From MW101C3 sp943367595 (GTDB lineage Bacteria; Cyanobacteriota; Cyanobacteriia; PCC-6307; Cyanobiaceae): DNA of 64,000 bases. This document shows, piece after piece, positions 41,860 to 50,680 of the stretch. The stretch spans positions 9,648-73,647 of the forward strand of contig CALRJS020000017.1 in NCBI GenBank assembly GCA_943367595.1. Direction: 5' to 3'. The translations under genes and the position numbers were made by a program. The notes beneath the pieces are model-generated. The model was not told where the DNA came from. It saw only the letters and a list, made by a program, of their open reading frames with translations, and made no database searches. Position 1 is the first letter of the stretch. The number at the start of each line of letters is the position of its first letter.

Positions 41860-43035
41860 ATGGCCAGGGTCGGCGTATTGCTGCTGAACCTCGGCGGTCC
41901 CGAGCGGATCGAGGATGTCGGGCCCTTTCTTTACAACCTGTTTTCCGACCCGGAAATCATCCGGCTGCCGATTCCGGCCCTGCAGAAGCCGCTGGCCTGG
42001 TTGATCAGCACCTTGCGCAGTGGTAAGTCGCAGGAGGCCTACCGCTCGATCGGCGGCGGCTCCCCCCTGCGCCGCATCACCGACCAGCAGGCACGGGAGC
42101 TGCAGAGCGAGTTGCGCCAGCGCCAGGTGCAGGCCACCACTTACGTGGCCATGCGCTACTGGCACCCGTTCACCGAATCCGCTGTCGCCGACATCAAGGC
42201 CGATGCGGTGGATGAGGTGGTGGTGCTGCCGCTTTACCCCCACTTCTCGATCAGCACCAGCGGTTCCAGCTTCCGCGAGCTCCAGCGCCTTCGCCAGGCC
42301 GATCCGGCCTTCAGCCGCCTGCCGATCCGTTGCATCCGCAGCTGGTACGACCATCCCGGTTATGTGCAGGCGATGGCCGAGTTGATCGCTCGGGAGGTGC
42401 AGGAATGCAACGACCCCACCACTGCCCGCATCTTCTTCAGTGCCCACGGCGTGCCCAAGAGCTACGTGGAGGAGGCCGGCGACCCCTACCAGCAGCACAT
42501 CGAGGCCTGCACCGATCTGATCATGGCCGAACTGGCCCGTCAGCTCGGCCACGGCAACCCCTTCACCCTTGCGTATCAGAGCCGGGTGGGGCCAGTCGAA
42601 TGGCTGCAGCCCTACACCGATCAAGCACTGGTGGAGCTGGGTGAACAGGGGGTCAAGGAGCTGGTGGTGGTGCCCATCAGCTTCGTGAGCGAACACATCG
42701 AGACGCTCGAGGAAATCGACATCGAATACCGGGAGATCGCCACCGAAGCCGGCATCACCACCTTCCGGCGCGTGCCGGCACTCGACACCTACCCCACCTT
42801 CATCCGTGGACTGGCCGACCTCGTGCAGCTCGCCCTGGCCGGGCCGGAGGTGAACCTCGACCAGGCCGCCAGTCTGCCCACCACGGTGAAGCTCTACCCC
42901 CAGGAGAAGTGGGTGTGGGGCTGGAACAACAGCTCGGAGGTGTGGAACGGGCGGCTGGCCATGCTGGGGTTCTCCGCCTTCCTGCTGGAATTGCTGAGTG
43001 GCAAGGGCCCTCTCCATGCCATCGGGCTGCTCTAA
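41860..43035 (+). CDS. hemH: Ferrochelatase with C-terminal chlorophyll-binding-type (HLIP) helix
   Basis: Inserts iron into protoporphyrin IX, final step of heme synthesis. 391 residues: VGVLLLNLGGPE at the N-terminus, the conserved LPLYPHFSISTSGSS and FSAHGVPKSYVEEAGDPY with the metal-ligand His, and IPISFVSEH-like VVPISFVSEHIETLEE. The last 40 residues form a hydrophobic helix NSSEVWNGRLAMLGFSAFLLELL, carrying the ExxNGRLAM(L)GF signature of the CAB/HLIP chlorophyll-binding family, as in other cyanobacterial type II ferrochelatases. ATG 41860. The following peptidase gene starts inside its last codons. Confidence 0.97.
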   Translation: MARVGVLLLNLGGPERIEDVGPFLYNLFSDPEIIRLPIPALQKPLAWLISTLRSGKSQEAYRSIGGGSPLRRITDQQARELQSELRQRQVQATTYVAMRYWHPFTESAVADIKADAVDEVVVLPLYPHFSISTSGSSFRELQRLRQADPAFSRLPIRCIRSWYDHPGYVQAMAELIAREVQECNDPTTARIFFSAHGVPKSYVEEAGDPYQQHIEACTDLIMAELARQLGHGNPFTLAYQSRVGPVEWLQPYTDQALVELGEQGVKELVVVPISFVSEHIETLEEIDIEYREIATEAGITTFRRVPALDTYPTFIRGLADLVQLALAGPEVNLDQAASLPTTVKLYPQEKWVWGWNNSSEVWNGRLAMLGFSAFLLELLSGKGPLHAIGLL

Positions 43036-43582
43036 CCGCCGGCTGGCGGCCGTGGGCCTGGCCCTGCTGTTCGGCCCGGCCACGCTGCTGCCGGCTCAGG
43101 CGGCGAACGAACGCTGGCGTCTGGGCGTGTTTCCGGTGGTGAACTTCGCTGGGTACACGAGCCACTTCGGCTTTCGGGTCGGGCCTGGCGGCGGCCGCGA
43201 ACAGCATTCCGGCCTTGACATCGCTGCTCCGCTGGGCTCCCCGATCCGCAGCTGGTGGGGAGGCGTGGTGAGTGATGTGATCAACGATGGCCGCTGCGGC
43301 ATCGGCCTGGTGATCCGCTCCGGCGACTACGACCACATCTATTGCCATCTCGGCGGGCGGGTGAGCGGCGGTCGCTATCAGAGCGGGCGGGTGCTGCTGG
43401 CCGCCGGGCAACGGGTCGCGCGCGGCCAGCTGATCGGCCACATCGGCATGACCGGGCGTACCACCGGGCCCCATCTTCACTGGGGAATCCGTTACCGGGG
43501 CCAATGGCTCGATCCGGTGCGGATCCTGCAGGCGATGGTGCGCAGCCGTCGCAGTGTCGGCGGCGGCACCCCTGGCCGCTGA
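43016..43582 (+). CDS. M23-family (LytM) zinc peptidase, exported
   Basis: Peptidoglycan endopeptidase or its inactive regulator. 188 residues: a Sec signal peptide (about 1-29, AVGLALLFGPATLLPAQAA) with cleavage after AQA, then an M23 domain with the zinc ligands His64 and Asp68 in QHSGLD, and the C-terminal HLHWG. The third ligand (the first His of HxH) is present in GPHLHW. The enzyme is therefore likely active. ATG 43016 begins within the hemH coding end (20-bp overlap); a GTG at 42998 is possible but precedes the signal by six residues. Confidence 0.88.
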   Translation: MPSGCSNRRLAAVGLALLFGPATLLPAQAANERWRLGVFPVVNFAGYTSHFGFRVGPGGGREQHSGLDIAAPLGSPIRSWWGGVVSDVINDGRCGIGLVIRSGDYDHIYCHLGGRVSGGRYQSGRVLLAAGQRVARGQLIGHIGMTGRTTGPHLHWGIRYRGQWLDPVRILQAMVRSRRSVGGGTPGR

Positions 43583-43642
43583 TTGGAATCGAAACAGTTC
43601 ACCTCACGGCCGTTGAGCACCTCTTAATGTGAGGCCATCGTG

Positions 43643-45529
43643 ATGTCTGCAGCGACAACCGTGACCCTGACGACCGTCCCCACAGCGGTTGTGTCCGCTT
43701 CCCCCCTGCGGCCGATGCCGGCCGTGCCGGGGAGGGTCACCGGCGCTCACGCCCTGATGGATGCCCTGCATCGCCATGGTGTGGAGCACATCTTCGGCTA
43801 CCCGGGCGGGGCGATCCTGCCCATCTACGACGCTCTTCACCAGGCCGAAAGCCACGGCTGGCTGAAGCACATCCTGGTGCGCCACGAGCAGGGTGGCACC
43901 CACGCCGCCGACGCCTACGCCCGTGCCACCGGCCGGGTGGGCGTGTGCTTCGGCACCTCCGGGCCGGGCGCCACCAATCTGGTCACCGGCATCGCCACCG
44001 CCCAGATGGATTCGGTGCCGATGGTGGTGATCACCGGGCAGGTGGGCCGCGCTTCGATCGGCACCGATGCCTTCCAGGAAACCGACATCTTCGGCATCAC
44101 CCTGCCGATCGTGAAGCACTCCTGGGTGGTGCGCGATCCCGCCGACATCGGCCGCATCGTGGCGGAAGCCTTCCTGATCGCCTCGACCGGCCGGCCCGGC
44201 CCCGTGTTGATCGATGTGCCCAAGGATGTGGGCCTCGAGGAATTCGATTATGTGCCGGTGGAGCCGGGCAGCTCCATTCCGGCCGGCTACGCCCTGCCGG
44301 TGGCCCCCGACCCTGAGCGCATCCAGCAGGCACTGGAGCTGATCCGCAAGGCACGCCGTCCGCTGCTGTATGTGGGTGGCGGTGCCGTCAGCGCAGGGGC
44401 GCACGCAGCCCTGCGCCGGTTGGCCGAGCGCTTCTCCCTGCCGGTCACCACCACATTGATGGGCAAGGGTGCCTTCGATGAGCGCAATCCACTGGCCGTG
44501 GGCATGCTCGGCATGCATGGCACCGCCTATGCCAATTTCGCCGTCACCGAGTGCGATCTGCTGATCGCCGCCGGCGCCCGTTTCGACGACCGGGTGACCG
44601 GCCGGCTGGACAGCTTTGCCCCCCGGGCCCAGGTGATTCACATCGACATCGATGCAGCCGAAGTGGGCAAGAACCGGGTGCCGGAGGTGCCGATCGTGGC
44701 CGATGTGGGCCTGGCACTTGATGCCCTGCTGGCGGCCTCCAGCGACGAGCCGCCCACCAACCGCACCGAGGCCTGGCTGGAGCGCATCCGCAGCTGGAAG
44801 CGCCACTATCCGCTGGTGATCCCCGAACCGGTGGGCGAGATCGCCCCGCAGGAAGTGATGCTGGCCCTGCAGCAGCTTGCTCCCGAGGCGTTCGTCACCA
44901 CCGATGTGGGCCAGCATCAGATGTGGGCGGCCCAGTTCATGAACACCCCGCCGCGCCACTGGATCAGCAGCAGCGGGCTCGGCACCATGGGCTACGGCCT
45001 GCCGGCCGCCATGGGCGTGCAGGTGGCCTTCCCCGGGGATCAGGTGGTGTGCGTGGCCGGCGACGCCAGCATCCTGATGAACATTCAGGAACTCGGCACC
45101 CTCTCCCAGTACGGGCTGCCCGTGAAGGTGGTGATCGTCAACAACGGCTGGCAGGGCATGGTGCGCCAGTGGCAGGAGAGTTTCTACGGGGAGCGCTACT
45201 CCGCCTCCGAGATGACCGGCGGCATGCCGAACTTCTCCGCCCTGGCTGAAGCCTTCGGGGTGCGCGGCGTTGACATCACCGACCGCAACCGTCTCTATCA
45301 GGACCTGCAGGAGGCCCTCGCCCATCCAGGCCCGGCCGTGGTGAACGTGCGGGTGCGGCGCAACGAGAACTGCTACCCGATGGTTCCCCCCGGCGCCAGC
45401 AACGCCCAGATGGTGGGCCTGCCCAGCCATCCGGAGCTGGCGATCGACACCACCCGCGACTGCGGCTCCTGCGGTGCCACCACGGAGAGCGCGCATCTGT
45501 TCTGCCCCAGCTGCGGGGCGAAGCTCTGA
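43643..45529 (+). CDS. ilvB: Acetolactate synthase large subunit with C-terminal zinc ribbon
   Basis: TPP enzyme that condenses pyruvate units for Val, Leu and Ile synthesis. 628 residues. Glu in VRHEQGGTHAADAYARATGRVG contacts the thiamine ring; GPGATNLVTGIATA and QVGRASIGTDAFQE are family blocks; GDASILMNIQELGTL with ...NN...GM binds the diphosphate. The last ~20 residues form a four-Cys ribbon (CGSCG and CPSCG pairs), which typical enzymes lack. ATG 43643 has GTGAGG 8 nt upstream and decides it over the GTG at 43640. The small subunit (ilvH) is not in this window. Confidence 0.95.
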   Translation: MSAATTVTLTTVPTAVVSASPLRPMPAVPGRVTGAHALMDALHRHGVEHIFGYPGGAILPIYDALHQAESHGWLKHILVRHEQGGTHAADAYARATGRVGVCFGTSGPGATNLVTGIATAQMDSVPMVVITGQVGRASIGTDAFQETDIFGITLPIVKHSWVVRDPADIGRIVAEAFLIASTGRPGPVLIDVPKDVGLEEFDYVPVEPGSSIPAGYALPVAPDPERIQQALELIRKARRPLLYVGGGAVSAGAHAALRRLAERFSLPVTTTLMGKGAFDERNPLAVGMLGMHGTAYANFAVTECDLLIAAGARFDDRVTGRLDSFAPRAQVIHIDIDAAEVGKNRVPEVPIVADVGLALDALLAASSDEPPTNRTEAWLERIRSWKRHYPLVIPEPVGEIAPQEVMLALQQLAPEAFVTTDVGQHQMWAAQFMNTPPRHWISSSGLGTMGYGLPAAMGVQVAFPGDQVVCVAGDASILMNIQELGTLSQYGLPVKVVIVNNGWQGMVRQWQESFYGERYSASEMTGGMPNFSALAEAFGVRGVDITDRNRLYQDLQEALAHPGPAVVNVRVRRNENCYPMVPPGASNAQMVGLPSHPELAIDTTRDCGSCGATTESAHLFCPSCGAKL

Positions 45530-45546
45530 CCTCCCCTGCCGTCCTG

Positions 45547-46077
45547 ATGGGAGGCCACAGCGCGCTGGCCCCCGTGAACACCGCCAGCGCAGACGGCCCC
45601 TGTCCCCCCGTCCTGTCGCTGAACATTCAGAGGCCTCACGGGCACTCCGGCCCTCTGCTCCATCTCCTGCAGCCTCTGCTGTGGGGTCTGTTTCCCTGCT
45701 TGCTGGCCGTGCTGCTGATGGTCACCCTCAGCCCTGCTGCCGCCGAGGCTGCCGAAGTGCTCCAGGTGCGTGGCGCCACGTTGTTGCAGGTGGGCGACCA
45801 GAACCGCAGCTACCCGGTGCGGTTGGGATGCGTGCAGGTGGATCCTGCCGATGGTGCGGCCGCCACCTCCTGGCTGAGGGCAGTCCTGCCGCGGCGCACA
45901 CGTGTGAATCTCCGCCCACTGGGCACCGCCGATGGCACCCTGCTGGCGCGGGTCACCGTGCTCTCCAGCGGCGTCGACCTGGGCACAGGGCTGCAACAGG
46001 CCGGTCTGGCTACCCCGCTCGACGCGACGGCCGCACCTCAGGGCTGCCCGGCGGCGGCCGCCTCCGCGGTGTCATGA
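45547..46077 (+). CDS. Staphylococcal-nuclease-like protein with degenerate active site
   Basis: 176 residues. A hydrophobic segment (about 40-60, ending SPAAAEAAE) looks like a membrane anchor or signal, though the N-terminal 35 residues before it are unusually long. The rest resembles an SNase OB fold (VLQVRGATLLQVGDQNRSYPVRLGCVQ, then WLRAVLPRRTRVNLRPLG), but the acidic and second Arg catalytic residues of active nucleases are not in their usual places; the first Arg (PVRLG) is. The true start may be the ATG at 45718. It lies 17 bp after ilvB. Its stop overlaps the next ATG (ATGA). Confidence 0.6.
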   Translation: MGGHSALAPVNTASADGPCPPVLSLNIQRPHGHSGPLLHLLQPLLWGLFPCLLAVLLMVTLSPAAAEAAEVLQVRGATLLQVGDQNRSYPVRLGCVQVDPADGAAATSWLRAVLPRRTRVNLRPLGTADGTLLARVTVLSSGVDLGTGLQQAGLATPLDATAAPQGCPAAAASAVS

Positions 46078-46481
46078 GCATCAACCGCACCGCCAAAGGC
46101 ATCGTGCTGGTGCCCAGCCTGCTGCTGGGCGGCGCCTTTCTCGCCGCAGGCACCTGGATGGAGGGGGCAGCTGCGGCCAACCGCCCCCTGGCCTTCACCC
46201 TGGGTGGCGTGCTCGTGGCTGCGGGCCTGTTCACCCAGCTGCTGCCGGAAAGCCAGAAGGAAGGCTCCAGCCTCGACGAACCAGAGGAAACAACACCACC
46301 AGCGCGGCCTGGCCGTAGCACGGGAAAGGTTCCGGGAAACCCGGGCAAGATGGGTGGCACCCCGGGCAGCGTTGGGCGCAGCACGGGCAGCCTTGGGGGC
46401 AGCACGGGCAGGAATCTGGGCAGCGCGGGCAACCCTGGCGGCCCTGCAACCAATGATGGCGGCGGAGCGCAACCCTCCTAG
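46074..46481 (+). CDS. Small two-helix membrane protein with Gly/Ser/Thr-rich tail
   Basis: 135 residues beginning ATGA-coupled to the nuclease-like gene. Two membrane helices span about 10-30 and 39-58 (GIVLVPSLLLGGAFLAAG and FTLGGVLVAAGLFTQL); an acidic linker follows, then a ~55-residue low-complexity tail of Gly, Ser, Thr, Pro and Arg built from repeats around GSVGRSTGSLGG. The tail DNA shares its composition and short stretches with the insert in ppsA, 1.7 kb away. No known family is recognised. Confidence 0.65.
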   Translation: MSINRTAKGIVLVPSLLLGGAFLAAGTWMEGAAAANRPLAFTLGGVLVAAGLFTQLLPESQKEGSSLDEPEETTPPARPGRSTGKVPGNPGKMGGTPGSVGRSTGSLGGSTGRNLGSAGNPGGPATNDGGGAQPS

Positions 46482-46495
46482 TGTTCACCGGCTGA

Positions 46496-47695
46496 ATGGA
46501 AACCCGCATGTCCCCGGGGAAGTCCGCGTCCGGCTCCGGAGCTGAACCACCCCCTCGCCGCCACCTCTTCTGGATGGGAGCCGGTGTGGTGGCCGCCCTG
46601 CTGGGGCTGCAGAGCCTCGCTGCCAGCGCACCGATCCGCAGCGATGTGCTGATGCTGCTCACGCCTGAAGGGCTGCTGGCGGGGGTGGGCGACGGCCTGC
46701 GCCGCGGCTATGAGCTGGCGATGGAAGAGGCACGCCTCTGCGGGGTGAAGCCGCCCACGCTCCAGCTCGGCTGGCTGCCACCGGAGCAGGACCCCCGCGC
46801 TGCGCTCACGGTCCGGCCGCTGCCTGGCTTGCTGATCGCCCCGCCGGCAGTATCCCTGGTGTCGTATGGGTTGCTGGCGCAGGAGCTGGGCCTCACCGTG
46901 CTGCTGCCGCTGCAACGGGGCAGCTCCCTCAACGGCCTGCCCAGCCTTGCCGGCGCCGACCGGCTCTGGCCGGTGCTGCCGGCGCGCAGCCTGGAGGCCG
47001 ATCGCCTCGCCAAAGGGCTGATCGAGGAAAAACGCTCACGCGTGATGGTGATCCACGACGGCAGCAGCGAGCAGATCGCGCTGGCCAATCGGTTCGTGGC
47101 CTCGCTGAGCGGCGACGGCGGCCGGGTGGTGGGCTTTCAGGAGGGAAGCCAGGAGATCGCCGATCCCGATGCCCCCACCATCACCCGCCTGGTGGACGAC
47201 GTGGACTACTACCGCCCGGACGCCCTGGTGGTGATGACGACGCCAACCAGCCCGCTGGCCAAGGCGGTGCGAGAAGCGCGCTGGCCGGCCGATCTCACCC
47301 TGGTGTGGCCGTTTCCGACCACAGAGCCGCTGGCCAACGCCCAGCTGGGGGTGGATCCGCTCAGCCGCGGACCCGGCTGGAACCGCTTCGTCGCCAACTT
47401 TCAGAGCCGTTACAACTACGTGCCCAGCCTGGTGGAAGCCACCGGGTACGACACCGGCCAGCTGGCGGCAGTGACAGCCCGGCGCCCGGGTGACACCGCA
47501 CCGTGGGACATGGGCTGGCTCGACCCCAAGGCACAACCCCAGGCCCTCTGCGCTGCGATTGAAAGCCGGCGGCAGGGTGGCCGCACGGCGCTCAAGGGCG
47601 CCGCCAGCCAACTGGATCTGGGCGAGGGCAGCGCACCAAGCGCCGAACTGCGACTGACTCCCCTACCTGCAGCTGGGAGCAGCCCCCCTTCCTAG
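46496..47695 (+). CDS. Orphan periplasmic-binding-protein-like protein (LivJ fold), anchored
   Basis: 399 residues. N-terminal anchor or signal at about 24-45 (HLFWMGAGVVAALLGLQSLAAS), then a type I periplasmic-binding fold: LLTPEGLLAGVGDGLRRGYELAMEEA, LLIAPPAVSLVSYGLLAQ, VMVIHDGSSEQIALANRFV and DALVVMTTPTSPLAKA are equivalents of the LivJ core strands and hinge. There is no lipobox, and no permease or ATPase gene lies beside it (the Liv cluster is 6 kb away with its own binding protein). It may be a sensor or an ancillary binding protein. ATG 46496 or 46508. Confidence 0.72.
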   Translation: METRMSPGKSASGSGAEPPPRRHLFWMGAGVVAALLGLQSLAASAPIRSDVLMLLTPEGLLAGVGDGLRRGYELAMEEARLCGVKPPTLQLGWLPPEQDPRAALTVRPLPGLLIAPPAVSLVSYGLLAQELGLTVLLPLQRGSSLNGLPSLAGADRLWPVLPARSLEADRLAKGLIEEKRSRVMVIHDGSSEQIALANRFVASLSGDGGRVVGFQEGSQEIADPDAPTITRLVDDVDYYRPDALVVMTTPTSPLAKAVREARWPADLTLVWPFPTTEPLANAQLGVDPLSRGPGWNRFVANFQSRYNYVPSLVEATGYDTGQLAAVTARRPGDTAPWDMGWLDPKAQPQALCAAIESRRQGGRTALKGAASQLDLGEGSAPSAELRLTPLPAAGSSPPS

Positions 47696-47720
47696 GCTCC
47701 AAAGGTGAGCGGAGATCGTG

Positions 47721-50306
47721 ATGGGTCAGGCACCAGCGATGGCCAGCCCCGATCTCCTGGTCGTGCCGCTCGCGTCCGTCGGGCTTGACGCCATCGCCCA
47801 GGTGGGGGGCAAGAACGCCTCCCTGGGGGAGATGATCCGACAGCTGGGACCCCGGGGGGTGGCGGTGCCCGGTGGGTTTGCCACCACGGCAGCGGCCTAC
47901 CGCCTGCTGCTGGCCCACAACGGACTGGAGGCCCGGCTTGCGGACCTGTTCGATGGCCTCGATGCCGGCGACCTGGCGGCCCTGCAGGCAAGTGGTGCCG
48001 CCGCGCGCCAACTGCTCCTCACAGCCACCTTGCCGCCGGCGCTTGAGGAAGCGATTCGCCAGCACTACCAGCAGCTGTGTGCAGAAAGCGCCAGTGGTGG
48101 CGGCACCAGCGGCGGTGGCACAGGCACAGGCACAGGCAGCGCCAGCAACCCGGGCAGCAGCAGCACAGGCGGCACGGGCAGCCCTGGCGACATGGCCAAC
48201 ACGGGCGGCATGGCCAGCACTGGCGGTACTGACAGCGCGGTGTCGATTCCGGTGCCGGTGCCGGTGGCCGTGCGCTCGAGTGCCACCGCAGAAGATCTGC
48301 CGGAAGCCAGCTTCGCCGGGCAGCAGGAGAGTTTTCTGAATGTGCAGGGCATCGACGCCCTGCTGGCGGCCTGCCGCCGTTGCTACGCCTCGCTGTTCAC
48401 GGATCGAGCCATCTCCTACCGGCAGATCAACGGCTTCGCCCACGACGCGGTGGCCCTGTCGATCGGCGTGCAGACGATGGTGCGCTCCGATCTGGCGGCC
48501 TCAGGGGTGATGTTCACCATTGATACCGAGAGCGGCTTCCGTGAGGCAGTGCTGCTCACCGCCGCCTATGGCCTGGGTGAGAACGTGGTGCAGGGGGCCG
48601 TGAACCCCGACGAATACCTGATCTTCAAGCCGACCCTGCTGCAGGGGCACGCGCCGATCCTGAGCAGACGGCTGGGCAGTAAAAAGCTGCGCATGGTGTA
48701 CGCCGAGACGGCCACCTGCAACGTGCCGGTGCCGTTGGAAGAGCGTGAACGCTTCGCCATCGACGACGCCGATGTGCTCACCCTGGCCCGCTGGGCCTGC
48801 GTGATTGAGGCGCACTACAGCGCCCTGCACGGTGTTCTCACCGCCATGGACATCGAGTGGGCCAAAGATGGCCTCAGCGGCAGGTTGTTCATCCTGCAGG
48901 CCCGGCCGGAAACGGTGCAGTCGCGGCGCTCGAGCACGCTGCTGCGACGCTGGCAACTGGATCCCCATCAGGCCGAACTGATCGTGGAGGGGCGGGCGAT
49001 CGGAGCCTCGGTGAGCAGCGGCGTGGCCCGGGTGCTGGCCAGCGCCGATGCCATCAACCGCTTCGAGCCAGGGGATCTGCTCGTGACGGAGCGCACCGAC
49101 CCGGACTGGGAGCCGATCCTGCGCAAAGCCAGCGGTGTGATCACCAACCAGGGCGGCCGCACCTGCCATGCGGCGATCATTGCCCGCGAGATGGGGATCA
49201 CCGCGATCGTGGGCTGTGGCACGGCCACCAGCCGGATTGCCGATGGCGATCTGATCACCGCCAGCTGCTGTGAAGGGGATGCGGGCCGGGTTTATCGCGG
49301 CGCGTTGCCCTTTCATGTGGAAGAGCAGGAACTCTCCGAGCTGCCGCCGACCCGCACCCGTCTCCTGGTGAACGTGGGCAATCCGGAGCAGGCTTTCCAG
49401 CAGGCGGCTCTGCCTGTGGACGGGGTGGGATTGGCCCGGTTGGAGTTCATCATCGCCAACCACATTCAGGTGCATCCGATGGCGCTGCTGAAGCCGGAGC
49501 TGGTGGCCGATGCCGGGGAACGCGAGGCGATCGCGCAGCGCACCAAGGGGTATGCCCACCCCGCCGATTACTACGTGGACCTGCTCACCCAGGGCATGGC
49601 GCGCATCGCCGCCGCCTTCCATCCACGGCCGGTGATCCTGCGGTTTTCGGATTTCAAGAGCAACGAATATGCCCGTCTGCTCGGGGGAAGCGGCTTCGAG
49701 CCCAACGAGGAGAACCCGATGCTGGGCTGGCGGGGCGCTTCCCGCTACACCGCCGAGGCGTTCCGGGAGGCGTTCGGTCTGGAATGCCAGGCGCTCAAGG
49801 TGGTGCGGGAGGCGATGGGGCTCACGAACGTGATCCCGATGGTGCCGTTCTGCCGCACACCGGAGGAAGGCGAGCGGGTGCTTGCCGAGATGGCCCGCCA
49901 TGGGCTGGTGCGGGGCCGCCACGGCCTGCAGGTGTATGTGATGTGCGAACTGCCCAGCAACGTGATCGGCGCCGAAGCCTTCGCCGAGCACTTCGATGGC
50001 TTTTCGATCGGCTCCAACGACCTCACCCAGCTCACCCTCGGGCTGGACCGGGATTCGGCGCTGGTGGCGGATCTGTTCGATGAGCGGCACGCGATCGTCA
50101 AGGAAATGATCCGCCTGGCGATCCGCACGTCTCACCGCTGCGGCAGACGGATCGGCATCTGCGGCCAGGCCCCCAGCGACTACCCCGACTTCGCCCGCTT
50201 CCTGGTGGAGGAGGGAATCGATTCGATCAGCCTTAACCCCGATGCGGTGATCGCCACACGCCTGCAGGTGGCGGCGATCGAGCAGGAGCTTGGCAAGGGC
50301 CCCTGA
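47721..50306 (+). CDS. ppsA: Phosphoenolpyruvate synthase with a low-complexity insert
   Basis: Converts pyruvate and ATP to PEP, AMP and phosphate (gluconeogenesis). 861 residues: the N-terminal ATP-grasp domain starts GGKNASLGEMIRQL and continues at VAVRSSATAEDLPEASFAGQQ; the swivelling His domain has GGRTCHAAIIARE with the phospho-His; the C-terminal PEP domain has DGFSIGSNDLTQLTLGLDRD. Between residues about 121 and 175, a Gly/Ser/Thr/Ala-rich insert (TSGGGTGTGTG and on) breaks the ATP-grasp domain before VPVPVAVRSSATA. ATG 47721 has GGAG 6 nt upstream. Its 3' spacer carries the 15-bp array. Confidence 0.93.
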   Translation: MGQAPAMASPDLLVVPLASVGLDAIAQVGGKNASLGEMIRQLGPRGVAVPGGFATTAAAYRLLLAHNGLEARLADLFDGLDAGDLAALQASGAAARQLLLTATLPPALEEAIRQHYQQLCAESASGGGTSGGGTGTGTGSASNPGSSSTGGTGSPGDMANTGGMASTGGTDSAVSIPVPVPVAVRSSATAEDLPEASFAGQQESFLNVQGIDALLAACRRCYASLFTDRAISYRQINGFAHDAVALSIGVQTMVRSDLAASGVMFTIDTESGFREAVLLTAAYGLGENVVQGAVNPDEYLIFKPTLLQGHAPILSRRLGSKKLRMVYAETATCNVPVPLEERERFAIDDADVLTLARWACVIEAHYSALHGVLTAMDIEWAKDGLSGRLFILQARPETVQSRRSSTLLRRWQLDPHQAELIVEGRAIGASVSSGVARVLASADAINRFEPGDLLVTERTDPDWEPILRKASGVITNQGGRTCHAAIIAREMGITAIVGCGTATSRIADGDLITASCCEGDAGRVYRGALPFHVEEQELSELPPTRTRLLVNVGNPEQAFQQAALPVDGVGLARLEFIIANHIQVHPMALLKPELVADAGEREAIAQRTKGYAHPADYYVDLLTQGMARIAAAFHPRPVILRFSDFKSNEYARLLGGSGFEPNEENPMLGWRGASRYTAEAFREAFGLECQALKVVREAMGLTNVIPMVPFCRTPEEGERVLAEMARHGLVRGRHGLQVYVMCELPSNVIGAEAFAEHFDGFSIGSNDLTQLTLGLDRDSALVADLFDERHAIVKEMIRLAIRTSHRCGRRIGICGQAPSDYPDFARFLVEEGIDSISLNPDAVIATRLQVAAIEQELGKGP

Positions 50307-50485
50307 ACGCGCGGGGGAAGGACTCCACGAACGAGCACAGGCCACCCAGCAAACACAGGCCCCCCGACAAAGGCCCCCCGAATAAGCGAAGCAAGGCCCA
50401 CAGAACAAGCGTGGCAACGCCCGGCGAACGCGCGGGAAAGAGTTCAAGCTCCTCCAGTCGGGTCCGCCGGGTTCAGACCATTCAG

Positions 50486-50680
50486 AGCAGGTCAGCTCAG
50501 AACAGCTCGACCCAGATCAGCCGTTCTCAGCTCCGCCGGGCTAAGAGCAGCTCAGCGAAGAACAGCTCGATTCAGAACAGCCTGGCCCAGAACATCCTGG
50601 CCCAGAACAGCCAAGCCCAGAACGGCCGGGCTCAGAACAGGGGTGCTGAGCTCAGCCGGGCTCAGAACAGCTCGACGGCC
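50486..50680. repeat. 15-bp tandem array, 13 units, between ppsA and glcD
   Basis: Thirteen successive 15-bp units on a shared frame with no indels, consensus near AACAGCTCGACTCAG; best matching units are those at 50501, 50561 and 50666. They fill most of the 355-bp convergent spacer between the ppsA stop (50306) and the glcD stop (50662). The last unit contains the final codons of glcD and its TGA, and similar CTGTTC-TGA sequences recur in the spacer. The remaining spacer (50307-50485) holds no gene I can support. Confidence 0.9.
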
